Source: Xanthobacteraceae bacterium
Lineage (GTDB): Bacteria; Pseudomonadota; Alphaproteobacteria; Rhizobiales; Xanthobacteraceae
Direction of reading: 5' to 3'
Length of the DNA: 64,000 bases
NCBI GenBank assembly: GCA_031291445.1
Contig: JARLJA010000187.1
Span: forward strand, 62,001 to 126,000
This document shows, one piece after another, positions 29,553 through 38,807 of this stretch. The translations under genes were made by a program, and so were the position numbers. Every line of letters starts with the position of its first letter. The first letter of the stretch is position 1. The notes below the pieces were generated by a model. That model was not told the origin of the DNA and did not search any database. It saw nothing but the letters and a program-made list of their open reading frames with translations.

Positions 29553-29779
29553 GCGGTCGACGGGCCCGCAGGGCGATGTTCGGGCGATGCCCCGGGGGTC
29601 TGCCACGCCTCGGGGCCGTTTCCATCCGGTTCCGTCGCTCCGCCCGCGCTCCAGGCGACCGCGAGCCGGACGCCGCGCCAACGTCGGAACCAATGTCGGA
29701 TCGTTGTTAATTCTCCAATAACCGACAATCCTAACGAGTGCGAAATTCCGTGCCGCTATCCTGCGTTGAAGGTACGGCA

Positions 29780-32509
29780 ATGGAAAATTGGTCATTCGAC
29801 GGTCTCGGCGATCCGGGCGGCGCGCCTGAGCGGGCGATCGCCGTCGATTCCATTTATCGCAACATTCCCGTGCGGCGCGGCCCGATTCACGCGCTCATCA
29901 TCTGCGGTATCATCCTCATGATCATGATCGCCGGCGGAACGGCGGCGATGATCTACAACTCCCGGGATCGGGCGCTGCGCAGCAGCGAGCGGGAACTGGC
30001 CAACACCAGTCTGCTCCTGGCCCGCCATTTCGATCAGCGCTTCAGCGATTTCATCGCCGTGCTTGGTGATGTGGCGGCACAGGTGCGTCGCTCGGGCCTG
30101 TCGACACCGGACTCGTTCAAGCGCGAAATGTCGACCGATGCGATGCACGACGCCTTGGCCGCCAAGATCGTCGGCTCGTCCGATATCGCAGGGATCAACG
30201 TGTTCGATGCCAGCGGGAACCTGATCAATTCATCGGATTCATGGCCGATCGGGGAGGTCAACATTGCCGACCGGGCCTTCTTCCAGGAGCTCCAGTCGGA
30301 TGCGGCACCCGATGACATCGCCGTCGAGCTGGTTCGCGGCCGCGTCAGCGGGCAGTGGAGCACCATGATGGCCCGCAAGATCACCGGGCCGGACGGTCGA
30401 TTTCTCGGCTTCGTCAGCCGCGGTCTGTCGCCTGAACAAGTCGAACGATTCTTCCAGTCGGTCGCCCTCGGCGACAGCGCGTCGATCGCCCTGCTGGACC
30501 GCGACGGGACCATGCTCGCACGCTATCCCCATCTCGACGCCATGGTCGGGCGCAACTTTCGCGACAGTTCGCTGTACCGCAAGGTGTTGTCGCAGACGGA
30601 TCATGGCACCTTGAGGTATCGCAGCATGGTCGATGGCGAGCAGCGGCTCGCGTCGGCCAGGCATCTCAGCCATTTCCCGATCTCGGTCGCCGTCACCACC
30701 ACCGTGGCGGCGGCGCTTGCCGATTGGTGGGAGTTGACCAAGTTCCTGGTGTTCGTCTCGACCCTGATCGCCACGGTGATCGGAGTCGTTCTGCTGCTGA
30801 TCGTGCGCGACCTCATCCGCCAGTTCGACGCCGCACGCCGACAGCTGGACACCGCGATCAACAACATGACCCAGGGCCTCGTGCTCTACGACGGTTCGGC
30901 GCGCGTGGTGCTCACCAACCGCCGTTACATCGAGATGTACGGGCTTTCGCCGGACGTCGTCAGACCCGGCTGTCATTTCTTCGACGTGATGCGCCATCGC
31001 AAGGAGGTCGGATCGTTCAGCGGCGATGTCGAGCAGTTCTGCGCAAAGGTGCTGCACGACGTCGCCCAAGGCACCATGACGCACAAGGTGCTGGAGACCC
31101 GCAACGGGCGCGCCGTCCAGATCGTCAACAAGCCGCTGCCGGGCGGCGGCTGGGTCGCGACCATGGAGGACGTTACCGAGCGGCGGCGGGCCGAGGAGAA
31201 GATCGCCCATCTGGCGCATTTCGACGCGCTCACCGACCTGCCGAATCGGGTCCTGTTCCGCGAACATCTCGACCGCATGCTCGCGCGGGCCCGCGACGGG
31301 GAGGGCTTCGCGCTGATCTACATCGACATCGACGAGTTCAAGGGGATCAACGATTCGCTCGGCCATCAGGTCGGCGACGAATTGCTGCGGGCGATCGCCA
31401 TCGAGCTGCGGCACTGCGTTGGCGCCGACGATTTCGTGGCGCGCCTCGGCGGCGATGAATTCGCCGTGGTTCTGGCGAGCGTGAGCGATGTGGCGCAGGT
31501 CACAAGCGTCGTCGAGAGGTTGCATCAGTCGATCCGGCAACCGCACCAGTGCCTCGGCCATCACCTCGTCACCGACGCGAGCATCGGCATCGCCTTCGCG
31601 CCCCGGGACGGCGCCGAACTCGATCAGCTGATCAGGCACGCCGATCTGGCGATGTACAGCGCCAAGGCCGACGGCCGCCGCGCCTGCCGCTTCTTCGAAC
31701 CGGCCATGGACGCCAGCGCGAAGGCCCGGCGCGAGTTGGAGCAGGACCTGCGCGAAGCCATCGTCCGCGGCGAATTCGACATCCACTATCAGCCCTTCGT
31801 CGACCTGGCGAGCAGCCGGATCTCGGGCTGCGAGGCGCTGCTGCGATGGCGCCATCCGGTGCGCGGCATGGTCTCGCCTGCGGAATTCATTCCGGTCGCG
31901 GAGGATACCGGGCTGATCAACGAAATCAGCGACTGGGTGATCGCGACCGCCTGCGCCGAAGCCGTCAGATGGCCGAGCCACATGCGACTGGCGGTCAACG
32001 TGTCGCCGGTTCAGTTCGAGCCCCAGACGCTGGCCTTGAAGGTCGCCGCCGCGCTCGCCCAGTCGGGGCTTCCGGCCGGCCGACTGGAACTGGAAATCAC
32101 CGAGGCCGTGGTGATCCGCGACGACGACGTCGCGGCGAGAATTCTGCACCAGCTCCGCGACATGGGCGTTCGCATCGCGCTCGACGATTTCGGCACCGGC
32201 TACTCCTCGCTGAGCTATCTGCAACGCTTCCCGTTCGACAAGATCAAGATCGATCGCAGCTTCGTCAGAAACCTTGGCGAACCGGCCAGCTCGGCGTCGA
32301 TCATCCAGGCAGTGGTCAATATCGCCGCCGCCCGCCAGATGACGACGACGGCCGAGGGCGTCGAGACCGAGGCGCAGCGGGATCTCCTGCGCCGCCTGGG
32401 ATGCACCGAAATGCAGGGCTTCCTGGTCAGTGCGGCGGTGCCGGCCGATGCGATCCGCGGCCAGCTGCGAGTGGACGACCCGTTCGGCGCGAAATCAACC
32501 GCCGCTTGA
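29780..32509 (+). CDS. Cache-PAS-GGDEF-EAL cyclic-di-GMP enzyme
   Basis: About 909 residues. A transmembrane helix near 36-58 and a second near 315-340 enclose a periplasmic dCache-like sensor. Then come a PAS domain (about 353-470), a GGDEF domain with intact GGDEF (about 556) and an EAL domain with CEALLRW (about 684). Both active motifs are intact, so it could make or degrade c-di-GMP; in composite proteins one activity usually dominates. The likely ATG at 29780 has AAGG upstream. A near-match to a CtrA box (TTAA-N7-ATAAC) lies 58-73 bases upstream. A globin-coupled chemoreceptor follows. Confidence 0.92.
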   Translation: MENWSFDGLGDPGGAPERAIAVDSIYRNIPVRRGPIHALIICGIILMIMIAGGTAAMIYNSRDRALRSSERELANTSLLLARHFDQRFSDFIAVLGDVAAQVRRSGLSTPDSFKREMSTDAMHDALAAKIVGSSDIAGINVFDASGNLINSSDSWPIGEVNIADRAFFQELQSDAAPDDIAVELVRGRVSGQWSTMMARKITGPDGRFLGFVSRGLSPEQVERFFQSVALGDSASIALLDRDGTMLARYPHLDAMVGRNFRDSSLYRKVLSQTDHGTLRYRSMVDGEQRLASARHLSHFPISVAVTTTVAAALADWWELTKFLVFVSTLIATVIGVVLLLIVRDLIRQFDAARRQLDTAINNMTQGLVLYDGSARVVLTNRRYIEMYGLSPDVVRPGCHFFDVMRHRKEVGSFSGDVEQFCAKVLHDVAQGTMTHKVLETRNGRAVQIVNKPLPGGGWVATMEDVTERRRAEEKIAHLAHFDALTDLPNRVLFREHLDRMLARARDGEGFALIYIDIDEFKGINDSLGHQVGDELLRAIAIELRHCVGADDFVARLGGDEFAVVLASVSDVAQVTSVVERLHQSIRQPHQCLGHHLVTDASIGIAFAPRDGAELDQLIRHADLAMYSAKADGRRACRFFEPAMDASAKARRELEQDLREAIVRGEFDIHYQPFVDLASSRISGCEALLRWRHPVRGMVSPAEFIPVAEDTGLINEISDWVIATACAEAVRWPSHMRLAVNVSPVQFEPQTLALKVAAALAQSGLPAGRLELEITEAVVIRDDDVAARILHQLRDMGVRIALDDFGTGYSSLSYLQRFPFDKIKIDRSFVRNLGEPASSASIIQAVVNIAAARQMTTTAEGVETEAQRDLLRRLGCTEMQGFLVSAAVPADAIRGQLRVDDPFGAKSTAA

Positions 32510-32690
32510 GCCCGCGGTCTGCATGCGGCATTTCGGCGCAAATCTGCCAGCCGTCTGACACTACTAATTTACCAAGTGTTTAGTTCCACCCTCTAACCGT
32601 TAGGGTTTGTTGCGGTGCGCAACGGAGCCTCGGGGGCCTGTCATATGGTCGGCCGTAGCCGCCGTCGCGGAACGGTTGGAGCCTCAAGGA

Positions 32691-34070
32691 ATGCACGTCG
32701 CCGATCTCGAGAACTCGCTGCGGCTGAATCGGATCGACGAGGCCATGCGGGCCGCGATCGCACGCGAATGGGCAGTGATCGAGCCCCGGCTGGGGGACTA
32801 TCTGGCCAAGTTCTACGGTCACGTGACGCAATGGCCCGAGCTCCGTAATCTGTTTGAGGACGGGACCGCGCTCGACCGCGCCCGGCAGGCCCAGCGAAGC
32901 CATTGGCAGCGCCTGTTCAGCGGCCGCTTCGACCAAGACTATGTCGATTCGGTCACGCGGATCGCACGGGTCCACAGCCGGATCGGCCTGCCGCCGGAGC
33001 CCTATATCGCCGGCTACCTGATGATCCTGGAAGAGCTTCACGGCCTCGTCGTCGGTCACTATATGCGGCGTTTCCAGCAGGATCGGAGCCGGCGGCGCAT
33101 CGTCGAGGCGATCCGCGCGATCGATCGCGCTGTGCTGTTCGACATCCAGCTGGTGGTTGCGACCTATCTCAAGGTCGGGGAGGACCGTTTCCGCACGCGG
33201 CTCGACGGTCTCGCCGAGCAGTTCGATCAGACCATCGCGGACGTCGCCGCCAGCATTTCACAGTCGGCGACGGCGGTGCGCACGAGCTCGCAGTCGTTGC
33301 TGGATGCAGCATCGCGCGCCACCGACGAGGCGGCCAACGCCGCCTCGGGCGCGACCGAGGCCGCGTCCAATCTGCAGTCGGTGGCGGCGGCGACCGACGA
33401 GATGAACTCCTCGATCGCCGAGATCAATCGGCAGGTATCGCATACGTCGGATACCGCGACGGCCGCGGTCGAGTCCGTCGCCAAGGCCGACACGGTGGTG
33501 CGCAGCCTCAGCGAGGACGCCGGCCGGATCAGTCAGGTCGTGACGCTCATTCAGTCGATTGCGTCGCAGACCCACCTGCTGGCGCTCAACGCGACGATCG
33601 AAGCGGCGCGCGCGGGCACCGCGGGCCGCGGTTTTGCCGTGGTTGCTGCCGAGGTCAAGGCGCTGGCCGAACAGACCGCGCAGGCCACCGAGGACATCTC
33701 GCGGCAGGTTGCGCGGATTCAGTCCGTGTCGCAGGACGCCGCGTCGGCGATGGGTGACGTCGTCAAGTCGGTGGAAGAAATCCGCGAGGCGGCGGTTGCG
33801 ATTTCCGGCGCCGTGAACCAGCAGAGCTCGGTCACCCAGGAGATCGCGCGCTCGATCGACGCCGCGTCGTCGGGATCGGCGGCCGTCACCGGCGCGATCG
33901 AGGAGGTGAGGCAGGTGTCGTCTGCAAATCAGGACAGCGCCCGAACGGTAACCGAGGCCTCCGGCGCCCTGTCCGAGCAGGCCGTGCATCTGAAAGCGGA
34001 GGCGGCCATCTTCATCGACCGGCTTCGGGTGGCCGATCGCCGCGCTGAGGCACGGCCTGCGGCGGCCTGA
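32691..34070 (+). CDS. Globin-coupled methyl-accepting chemotaxis protein (HemAT-like)
   Basis: A soluble 459-residue receptor without a transmembrane segment. Residues about 15-165 form a globin-coupled sensor domain with a proximal histidine at H95 ([10 protein letters not shown]), the position that binds heme in HemAT-type sensors. The signalling domain follows, with the methyl-accepting core tip [18 protein letters not shown]. It should report O2 or other gas to CheA for aerotaxis. The ATG at 32691 has weak ribosome-site spacing, and the frame is open to 32607. It is separated from the GGDEF-EAL gene by 181 bases. Confidence 0.88.
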   Translation: MHVADLENSLRLNRIDEAMRAAIAREWAVIEPRLGDYLAKFYGHVTQWPELRNLFEDGTALDRARQAQRSHWQRLFSGRFDQDYVDSVTRIARVHSRIGLPPEPYIAGYLMILEELHGLVVGHYMRRFQQDRSRRRIVEAIRAIDRAVLFDIQLVVATYLKVGEDRFRTRLDGLAEQFDQTIADVAASISQSATAVRTSSQSLLDAASRATDEAANAASGATEAASNLQSVAAATDEMNSSIAEINRQVSHTSDTATAAVESVAKADTVVRSLSEDAGRISQVVTLIQSIASQTHLLALNATIEAARAGTAGRGFAVVAAEVKALAEQTAQATEDISRQVARIQSVSQDAASAMGDVVKSVEEIREAAVAISGAVNQQSSVTQEIARSIDAASSGSAAVTGAIEEVRQVSSANQDSARTVTEASGALSEQAVHLKAEAAIFIDRLRVADRRAEARPAAA

Positions 34071-34203
34071 GCGCCTTCAGCGGCCCGAATCGCCTTCCAA
34101 GAGTCGTGCGCCGCTGGTCGTCCTGCGGCGCTGCCTTCGTGGACAGACCGAGGGCGGGCGGAATCAGCAACCCCATGAACCGTATGAGGAGCCGGCGGGG
34201 CGC

Positions 34204-34225
34204 CGCACGTGGGGATCCACGTGCG
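34204..34225. terminator. Perfect 9-base palindrome downstream of the receptor gene
   Basis: CGCACGTGG (34204-34212), 4-base spacer, CCACGTGCG (34217-34225). It lies 134 bases after the receptor stop and 107 bases before the TetR gene, so it may be a terminator stem or a regulator site. There is no U-run. Confidence 0.4.
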
Positions 34226-34292
34226 CCCGGGCGAGCCGCATGGCCGCGACGCCACCGGATGGGCGGCGTCCATCGTTGACAACGACATATCT

Positions 34293-34310
34293 TTTGTACA
34301 ACTGTACAAA
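34293..34310. promoter_or_regulatory. TetR operator, perfect 8+8 palindrome
   Basis: TTTGTACA-AC-TGTACAAA is a perfect inverted repeat centred 22-39 bases before the TetR ATG. A TTGACA -35-like hexamer lies at 34276-34281, so the palindrome covers the -10 region. This is the arrangement of an autorepressing TetR-family gene. Confidence 0.7.
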
Positions 34311-34331
34311 TTCATTAGATAAGGACACACC

Positions 34332-35033
34332 ATGGCGCGCAACCCGAACATGCGGGAAGCGATCCTCGGCGCGGCCGAAACCCTGTTTTCGAGCCACGGC
34401 TATTCGGCCGTGTCGATCCGCGACATCGCGCGCGCCGCCGGCGCCAATCCCGGCAGCGTCACCTATCATTTCAAGAGCAAGGACGAGTTGCTGCTGGCGA
34501 TCTACCGGCGGCATTGCGGGCCGATGAACGACCGGCGCGCCGAACTGCTGGCGGCGGCGATGCGGATCCGGGATCTCGGCAACCGGCTCGAGGCCATCGT
34601 GCGTGCCTACGTGGTCCCGGCATTCACATCGAGCAGCGACCTCGCGGGAGGGGGCGCCCGCTTCACGCGGCTGCGCGCGATGATGTCGGCCGAGGGCAAC
34701 GCCGCGGTTGGGCGCATCATCGCCGAGATTTTCGACCAGACCAACCAGTCCTTTATCGAAGCGATCGAGCAGAGCCTGCCTCATTTGTCGCGGTCGACCA
34801 TCGTCTGGCGCTGCCAGTTCCTGCTCGGCGCGCTGTACTATTCGCTGATTTCGCCGGAACGGATTACCCGATTGTCCCGTGGCGAGGCCAACGGCGGCGA
34901 CGTCGCGCAGGCGATCGAGCAGATCGTGGTTGCAACCGTCGCCTCGCTTCAGGCCCCCGAAATCGGCGATGCGTCCGGCCCGCGCGTTGCCCGGCGCGGG
35001 GTGAAGGCAAGTTCCGAAAAAGTTCCGGCCTGA
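34332..35033 (+). CDS. TetR-family transcriptional regulator
   Basis: A 233-residue regulator. The N-terminal helix-turn-helix is typical (AILGAAETLFSSHGYSAVSIRDIARAAGANPGSVTYHFKSKDELL, residues about 10-55). The C-terminal half would bind the inducer. It is preceded by a perfect palindrome within its own promoter, and is probably the repressor of this and the following catabolic genes. The ATG is preceded by AAGGA. The inducer may be an aromatic acid or a breakdown product, judging from the downstream genes. Confidence 0.9.
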   Translation: MARNPNMREAILGAAETLFSSHGYSAVSIRDIARAAGANPGSVTYHFKSKDELLLAIYRRHCGPMNDRRAELLAAAMRIRDLGNRLEAIVRAYVVPAFTSSSDLAGGGARFTRLRAMMSAEGNAAVGRIIAEIFDQTNQSFIEAIEQSLPHLSRSTIVWRCQFLLGALYYSLISPERITRLSRGEANGGDVAQAIEQIVVATVASLQAPEIGDASGPRVARRGVKASSEKVPA

Positions 35034-35079
35034 TCGTGACCGACAGCGCAGCATCTCGCGACGTCCGGCGGGGCCGTTC

Positions 35080-36381
35080 ATGACCGCGCCGAGCGCACCG
35101 ATGACCGCCATCGACCGGCGGGCGAAAGCCTGGTGGCGCGAGCTCTGGGTTCAGGTCTTGCTGGCCATGGCGCTCGGCATCGCGCTCGGCGTCGCCCGGC
35201 CGGATGTCGCCACCCAGATGCAGCCGCTCGGCGACGCGTTCATCAAGGCGATCCGCATGCTGATCGCTCCGATCATCTTCTGCACGGTTGTCAACGGCAT
35301 CGCCCACATGGCGGACATGGCGCGGGTCGGCCGGGTCGCGATCAAGGCGATCCTGTATTTCGAGGCGATCACCACGCTCGCCCTCGTCATCGGGCTCGTC
35401 GCCGTCAATCTGCTGCAGCCCGGCGCCGGCATGAACGTCGATCTCTCGACCATCAACACCAGCCTGGTCGACCCTTACGTCAAGCAGACCACGGCGGTCG
35501 GCGTCGTGGCGTTCCTGATGAACATCATTCCACAGACCTTCGTCGGGGCCTTCTCCGAAGGCAACATCCTGCAAGTGCTGTTCCTGTCGGTGTTGTGCGG
35601 CTTCGCGCTGATCTGGCTCGGCGAACGCGCCCGCCCGGTGACGGAGGTGCTCGATGTCGCCGCCAAGATGGTGTTCGGCGTGGTCCGCATCGTGATGTGG
35701 GCGGCACCGTTCGGCGCCTTCGGCGCCATCGCGTTCACCGTCGGCAAGTTCGGCATCGGCTCGCTGTCGTCGCTCGGCAAGCTGGTCGGCGGGTTCTACG
35801 TCACCTGCGTCTTCTTCATCGCGGTCGTGCTCGGTCCGGTCGCCGCGCTGTGCGGTTTCAGCCTCGTCAAGTTGATCCGTTACATCCGCGACGAGATTCT
35901 GGTCTGCTTCGCGACCACGTCCTCGGAAACCGTCCTGCCGCGGATCATCATGAAGCTCGAGGCGCTGGGGTGCGAACGCAGCGTGGTCGGGCTGGTGATT
36001 CCGACCGGCTATTCCTTCAACCTCGACGGCACCTGCCTCTATCTCGCCACCGCCACCGTGTTCCTGGCCCAGGCGACCAATACGCCGTTCGACGTCGGCC
36101 ACCAGGTCGGCCTGCTGCTGATCCTGCTGCTGACCTCCAAGGGCGCGGCGGGCATCGCCGGCGCCGCCTTCGTCGTGCTCGCGGCGACGCTTGCCGCCGG
36201 CGGCACCATTCCGGTCGCCAGCGTGGCGCTGGTGCTCGGTGTTCACCGGCTGATGTCGCAGGCCCTGACCCCCACCAACCTGATCGGCAACGCCGTCGCC
36301 ACCGTCCTGATCGCCGGATGGGAGAACGCGCTCGACCGCGCGCGGCTCCGCGCGGTGCTCGATGGCGCCGTGGCGGAGTGA
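35080..36381 (+). CDS. DctA-family dicarboxylate/amino acid:cation symporter with altered substrate motif
   Basis: A 433-residue secondary carrier of the SDF/DctA-GltPh fold with TTSSETVLPR (hairpin 1-type SSSET motif) and a last helix containing HRLMSQALTPTNLIGN. In DctA the matching segment reads about DRFMSEARALTNLIGN, so the arginine equivalent to GltPh R397, which binds the substrate side-chain carboxylate, is replaced by Leu here. That argues against a plain C4-dicarboxylate substrate. The frame starts at ATG 35080. It is located between the TetR gene and a LigK-type aldolase, so uptake of an aromatic-acid-derived compound is plausible but unproven. Confidence 0.88.
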   Translation: MTAPSAPMTAIDRRAKAWWRELWVQVLLAMALGIALGVARPDVATQMQPLGDAFIKAIRMLIAPIIFCTVVNGIAHMADMARVGRVAIKAILYFEAITTLALVIGLVAVNLLQPGAGMNVDLSTINTSLVDPYVKQTTAVGVVAFLMNIIPQTFVGAFSEGNILQVLFLSVLCGFALIWLGERARPVTEVLDVAAKMVFGVVRIVMWAAPFGAFGAIAFTVGKFGIGSLSSLGKLVGGFYVTCVFFIAVVLGPVAALCGFSLVKLIRYIRDEILVCFATTSSETVLPRIIMKLEALGCERSVVGLVIPTGYSFNLDGTCLYLATATVFLAQATNTPFDVGHQVGLLLILLLTSKGAAGIAGAAFVVLAATLAAGGTIPVASVALVLGVHRLMSQALTPTNLIGNAVATVLIAGWENALDRARLRAVLDGAVAE

Positions 36382-36433
36382 TCGCAAGCAAACCGCAGGC
36401 GGCATCGCCCGCCGCGCTGAAAGGAGAACGGAC

Positions 36434-37126
36434 ATGAAGACTGTGGTGGTGAGAAACATTCCCCGCGCCGAGGAAGCGACCGTGCGCACGCTGGCTGGCG
36501 TCGGCGTGTCGACCGCCCACGAGGCCATGGGACGCATCGGCCTCATGCACCCCTACATGCGTCCGATCTGGGCAGGCGCGGAGGTCGCGGGCACCGCGGT
36601 CACGGTTCTCGCTCAGCCCGGCGACAACTGGATGCTGCATGTCGCCGTCGAACAGTGCCGCAAGGGCGATATCCTGGTGGTCGGCTGCACCACGGAGAAC
36701 CACGACGGCATGTTCGGCGAGCTGCTGGCGACCTCGCTGATCGCGCGCGGTGTCGTCGGGCTGGTGATCGACGCCGGCTGTCGCGACGTCAAGGCGCTGA
36801 CCAAGCTTGGCTTCCCGGTGTGGTCGCGGTCGATCTCGGCGAAGGGCACCGTGAAGGCGACGCTGGGCGCCGTCAACGTTCCGGTGGTGTGCGCCGGCCA
36901 GCTGGTGACGCCGGGCGACGTGGTCGCCGCCGACGACGACGGCGTCGTGGTGATTCCGCGCGGCGTCGCTGTCGACGTCGCCGCCAAGGCGCAGAAGCGC
37001 AACGCCGACGAGGAGGGCAAGCGCAAGCGGCTCGCCTCCGGCGAACTCGGGCTCGACATGTACAGCATGCGCGAGCCGCTCGCGAAGGCGGGGCTCGTCT
37101 ATGTCGATCGCCCCGAAGACGTGTGA
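36434..37126 (+). CDS. ligK: LigK-type 4-carboxy-4-hydroxy-2-oxoadipate (CHA/HMG) aldolase
   Basis: A 230-residue RraA-fold protein with GVGVSTAHEAMGR, DAGCRDVKALTKLGFPVW (metal-binding Asp and substrate Arg) and a long C-terminal extension with KRNADEEGKRKR. Such class II aldolases split 4-carboxy-4-hydroxy-2-oxoadipate into pyruvate and oxaloacetate, the last step of the protocatechuate 4,5-cleavage and gallate pathways. The ATG at 36434 has AAGGAGAA. The frame is open upstream into the carrier gene. Related RraA-like proteins exist, but the tail and motifs fit LigK/ProA aldolases. Confidence 0.85.
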   Translation: MKTVVVRNIPRAEEATVRTLAGVGVSTAHEAMGRIGLMHPYMRPIWAGAEVAGTAVTVLAQPGDNWMLHVAVEQCRKGDILVVGCTTENHDGMFGELLATSLIARGVVGLVIDAGCRDVKALTKLGFPVWSRSISAKGTVKATLGAVNVPVVCAGQLVTPGDVVAADDDGVVVIPRGVAVDVAAKAQKRNADEEGKRKRLASGELGLDMYSMREPLAKAGLVYVDRPEDV

Positions 37127-37225
37127 GGCGGACGAGACTTTGACCGGACGGGAGTGCCGCGCGCTGCGCGGCGCCCGCAGCTTTCGAGGCGAGACAGCCT
37201 GCATGACGGATCGAGAGGCACATCC

Positions 37226-38092
37226 ATGACCGAGCCGAAACACTTGCGGACCTTGCTCGGTGATCATCCTTCGACCCAGGCGCTCAAGAACGGGCAGGTG
37301 ACATCGGACCGTGTCGTTCTGGACTTCGAAACCTCCTACAAGCCGACCAACCGTGGCTTCAAGCCGATGGTCCGCGAGCAGAGGTTCGACGTCTCCGAAC
37401 TGGCGATCGTGACCTATCTGATGGCGCGGGAGCATCACAAGCCGATCGTGCTGCTGCCGGCGGTGGTGATGGGACGATTCCAGCACGTCTATGCGCTCTA
37501 CAATGCCGAACGCGGCCGGATGACGCCGGCGGATCTCGCCGGCAAGAGGGTCGGCATCCGCTCCTTCACCACCACCACCGGCGCCTGGATCCGCGGCATT
37601 CTCGCCAACGACTACGGCGTCGATCTCGATGCGATCGAGTGGGTGACGTTTGAGGACCCGCATATCGCGGAGTACCATGATACGACCGCGCGCGCGCCCG
37701 CCGACAAGTCCATCCTGCAGATGCTGCTGGACGGCGAGGTGGATGCCGTGCTGGGCGAGACCTCCAACGACCCCAGGCTGAGGTCGCTGTGGCCGGATCC
37801 CGAGGCCGAGGCGATGGCATGGTACGGTCGTCGCGGCATCGTTCCGGTCAATCATTTCGTGGTGGTTACGCAGGCGCTGCACGACAGCGACCCCGAGGCC
37901 GTGCGCGAGGTCTACCGCCTGCTGCACGACTCGCGGCGCCGGGCGCCGCCGTCGGCATCGGGACTCGATTTCACGCCGTTCGGCCGCGATGCGATCCGGC
38001 CGTCGCTCGAACTGATCATCGACTATGCCGCGCAGCAGGGGCTGATCTCGCGCCGCTTCGCCGTCGACGACCTGTTCAGCGACCTCGTCTGA
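37226..38092 (+). CDS. 4,5-dihydroxyphthalate decarboxylase-like protein (Pht5 family)
   Basis: A 288-residue protein. It begins LRTLLGDHPSTQALKNGQV and has FKPMVREQRFDVSELAI and RVGIRSFTTTTGAWIRGIL, the pattern of the Pht5-type decarboxylase that shares the periplasmic-binding-protein fold but is cytoplasmic; there is no signal peptide. The family removes a carboxyl group from dihydroxyphthalate-like substrates. It follows ligK by about 100 bases, strengthening the aromatic-acid catabolic theme. The function of this homologue is inferred. Confidence 0.7.
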   Translation: MTEPKHLRTLLGDHPSTQALKNGQVTSDRVVLDFETSYKPTNRGFKPMVREQRFDVSELAIVTYLMAREHHKPIVLLPAVVMGRFQHVYALYNAERGRMTPADLAGKRVGIRSFTTTTGAWIRGILANDYGVDLDAIEWVTFEDPHIAEYHDTTARAPADKSILQMLLDGEVDAVLGETSNDPRLRSLWPDPEAEAMAWYGRRGIVPVNHFVVVTQALHDSDPEAVREVYRLLHDSRRRAPPSASGLDFTPFGRDAIRPSLELIIDYAAQQGLISRRFAVDDLFSDLV

Positions 38093-38145
38093 CCGGGGCC
38101 AGGGCAGCCGGCAGGCACAACCGCCCCCAGGGAAGGAAACAGACC

Positions 38146-38751
38146 ATGATCGTCGATTCGCAGTTCGCCGACCGCGTCGCCATTCGCGACCTGATCGAAA
38201 ACTGGGCGGTGTGGCGCGATGCCGGCGACTGGGACCGCTTCGCGACCGTCTGGCACGACGACGGTTGGATGTCGGCGACCTGGTTTCAGGGGCCGGCGTC
38301 CGACTTCATCCGGGTCACCCGCGAAGGCTGGGACAAGGGCGTCAGCATCCTGCATTTCCTTGGCGGCAGCAGCATCGATCTCGCCGGGACCCGCGCCATC
38401 GCCCAGACCAAGATGACGATCTCGCAGCGCGGGCCGGTCCACGGCGTGGAGTGCGACGTGGTGTGCACCGGCCGGTTCTTCGATTTTCTCGAGAAGCGCA
38501 AGGACAAATGGGGCCTGGTACGGCGACAGCCGATCTATGAGAAAGACCGGATCGATCCGGTGAGCCCCTCGGCCGCGCTGAAACTGGACGAAGCCAAGCT
38601 CGCGCAATTTCCCCAGGGCTACCGTCACCTGGCCTATATCCAGGAGGAGATCGGCTATCGCGTCAAACGCGACATGCCGGGCCTGCGCGGCGCCGAGGTC
38701 GAGGCGCTCTATGGTCAGGGCCGGGACTGGCTGGCGGGGCGGAGCTACTAG
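38146..38751 (+). CDS. SnoaL-like (NTF2-fold) protein
   Basis: A 201-residue protein of the NTF2-like fold: ADRVAIRDLIENWAVWRDAGDWDRFATVW is the typical N-terminal helix-strand start. Such proteins are small cone-shaped enzymes or binders; in aromatic-degradation clusters they are often isomerase- or dehydratase-like. The substrate is unknown. The start ATG has GGAAGGAAA upstream. Last gene of the putative TetR-controlled operon. Confidence 0.75.
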   Translation: MIVDSQFADRVAIRDLIENWAVWRDAGDWDRFATVWHDDGWMSATWFQGPASDFIRVTREGWDKGVSILHFLGGSSIDLAGTRAIAQTKMTISQRGPVHGVECDVVCTGRFFDFLEKRKDKWGLVRRQPIYEKDRIDPVSPSAALKLDEAKLAQFPQGYRHLAYIQEEIGYRVKRDMPGLRGAEVEALYGQGRDWLAGRSY

Positions 38752-38807
38752 ACGCAAGCTTCCCAGGCTGCTCAACTGCGGTCATTCCGACAGCAGGGCG
38801 CGTGGCC

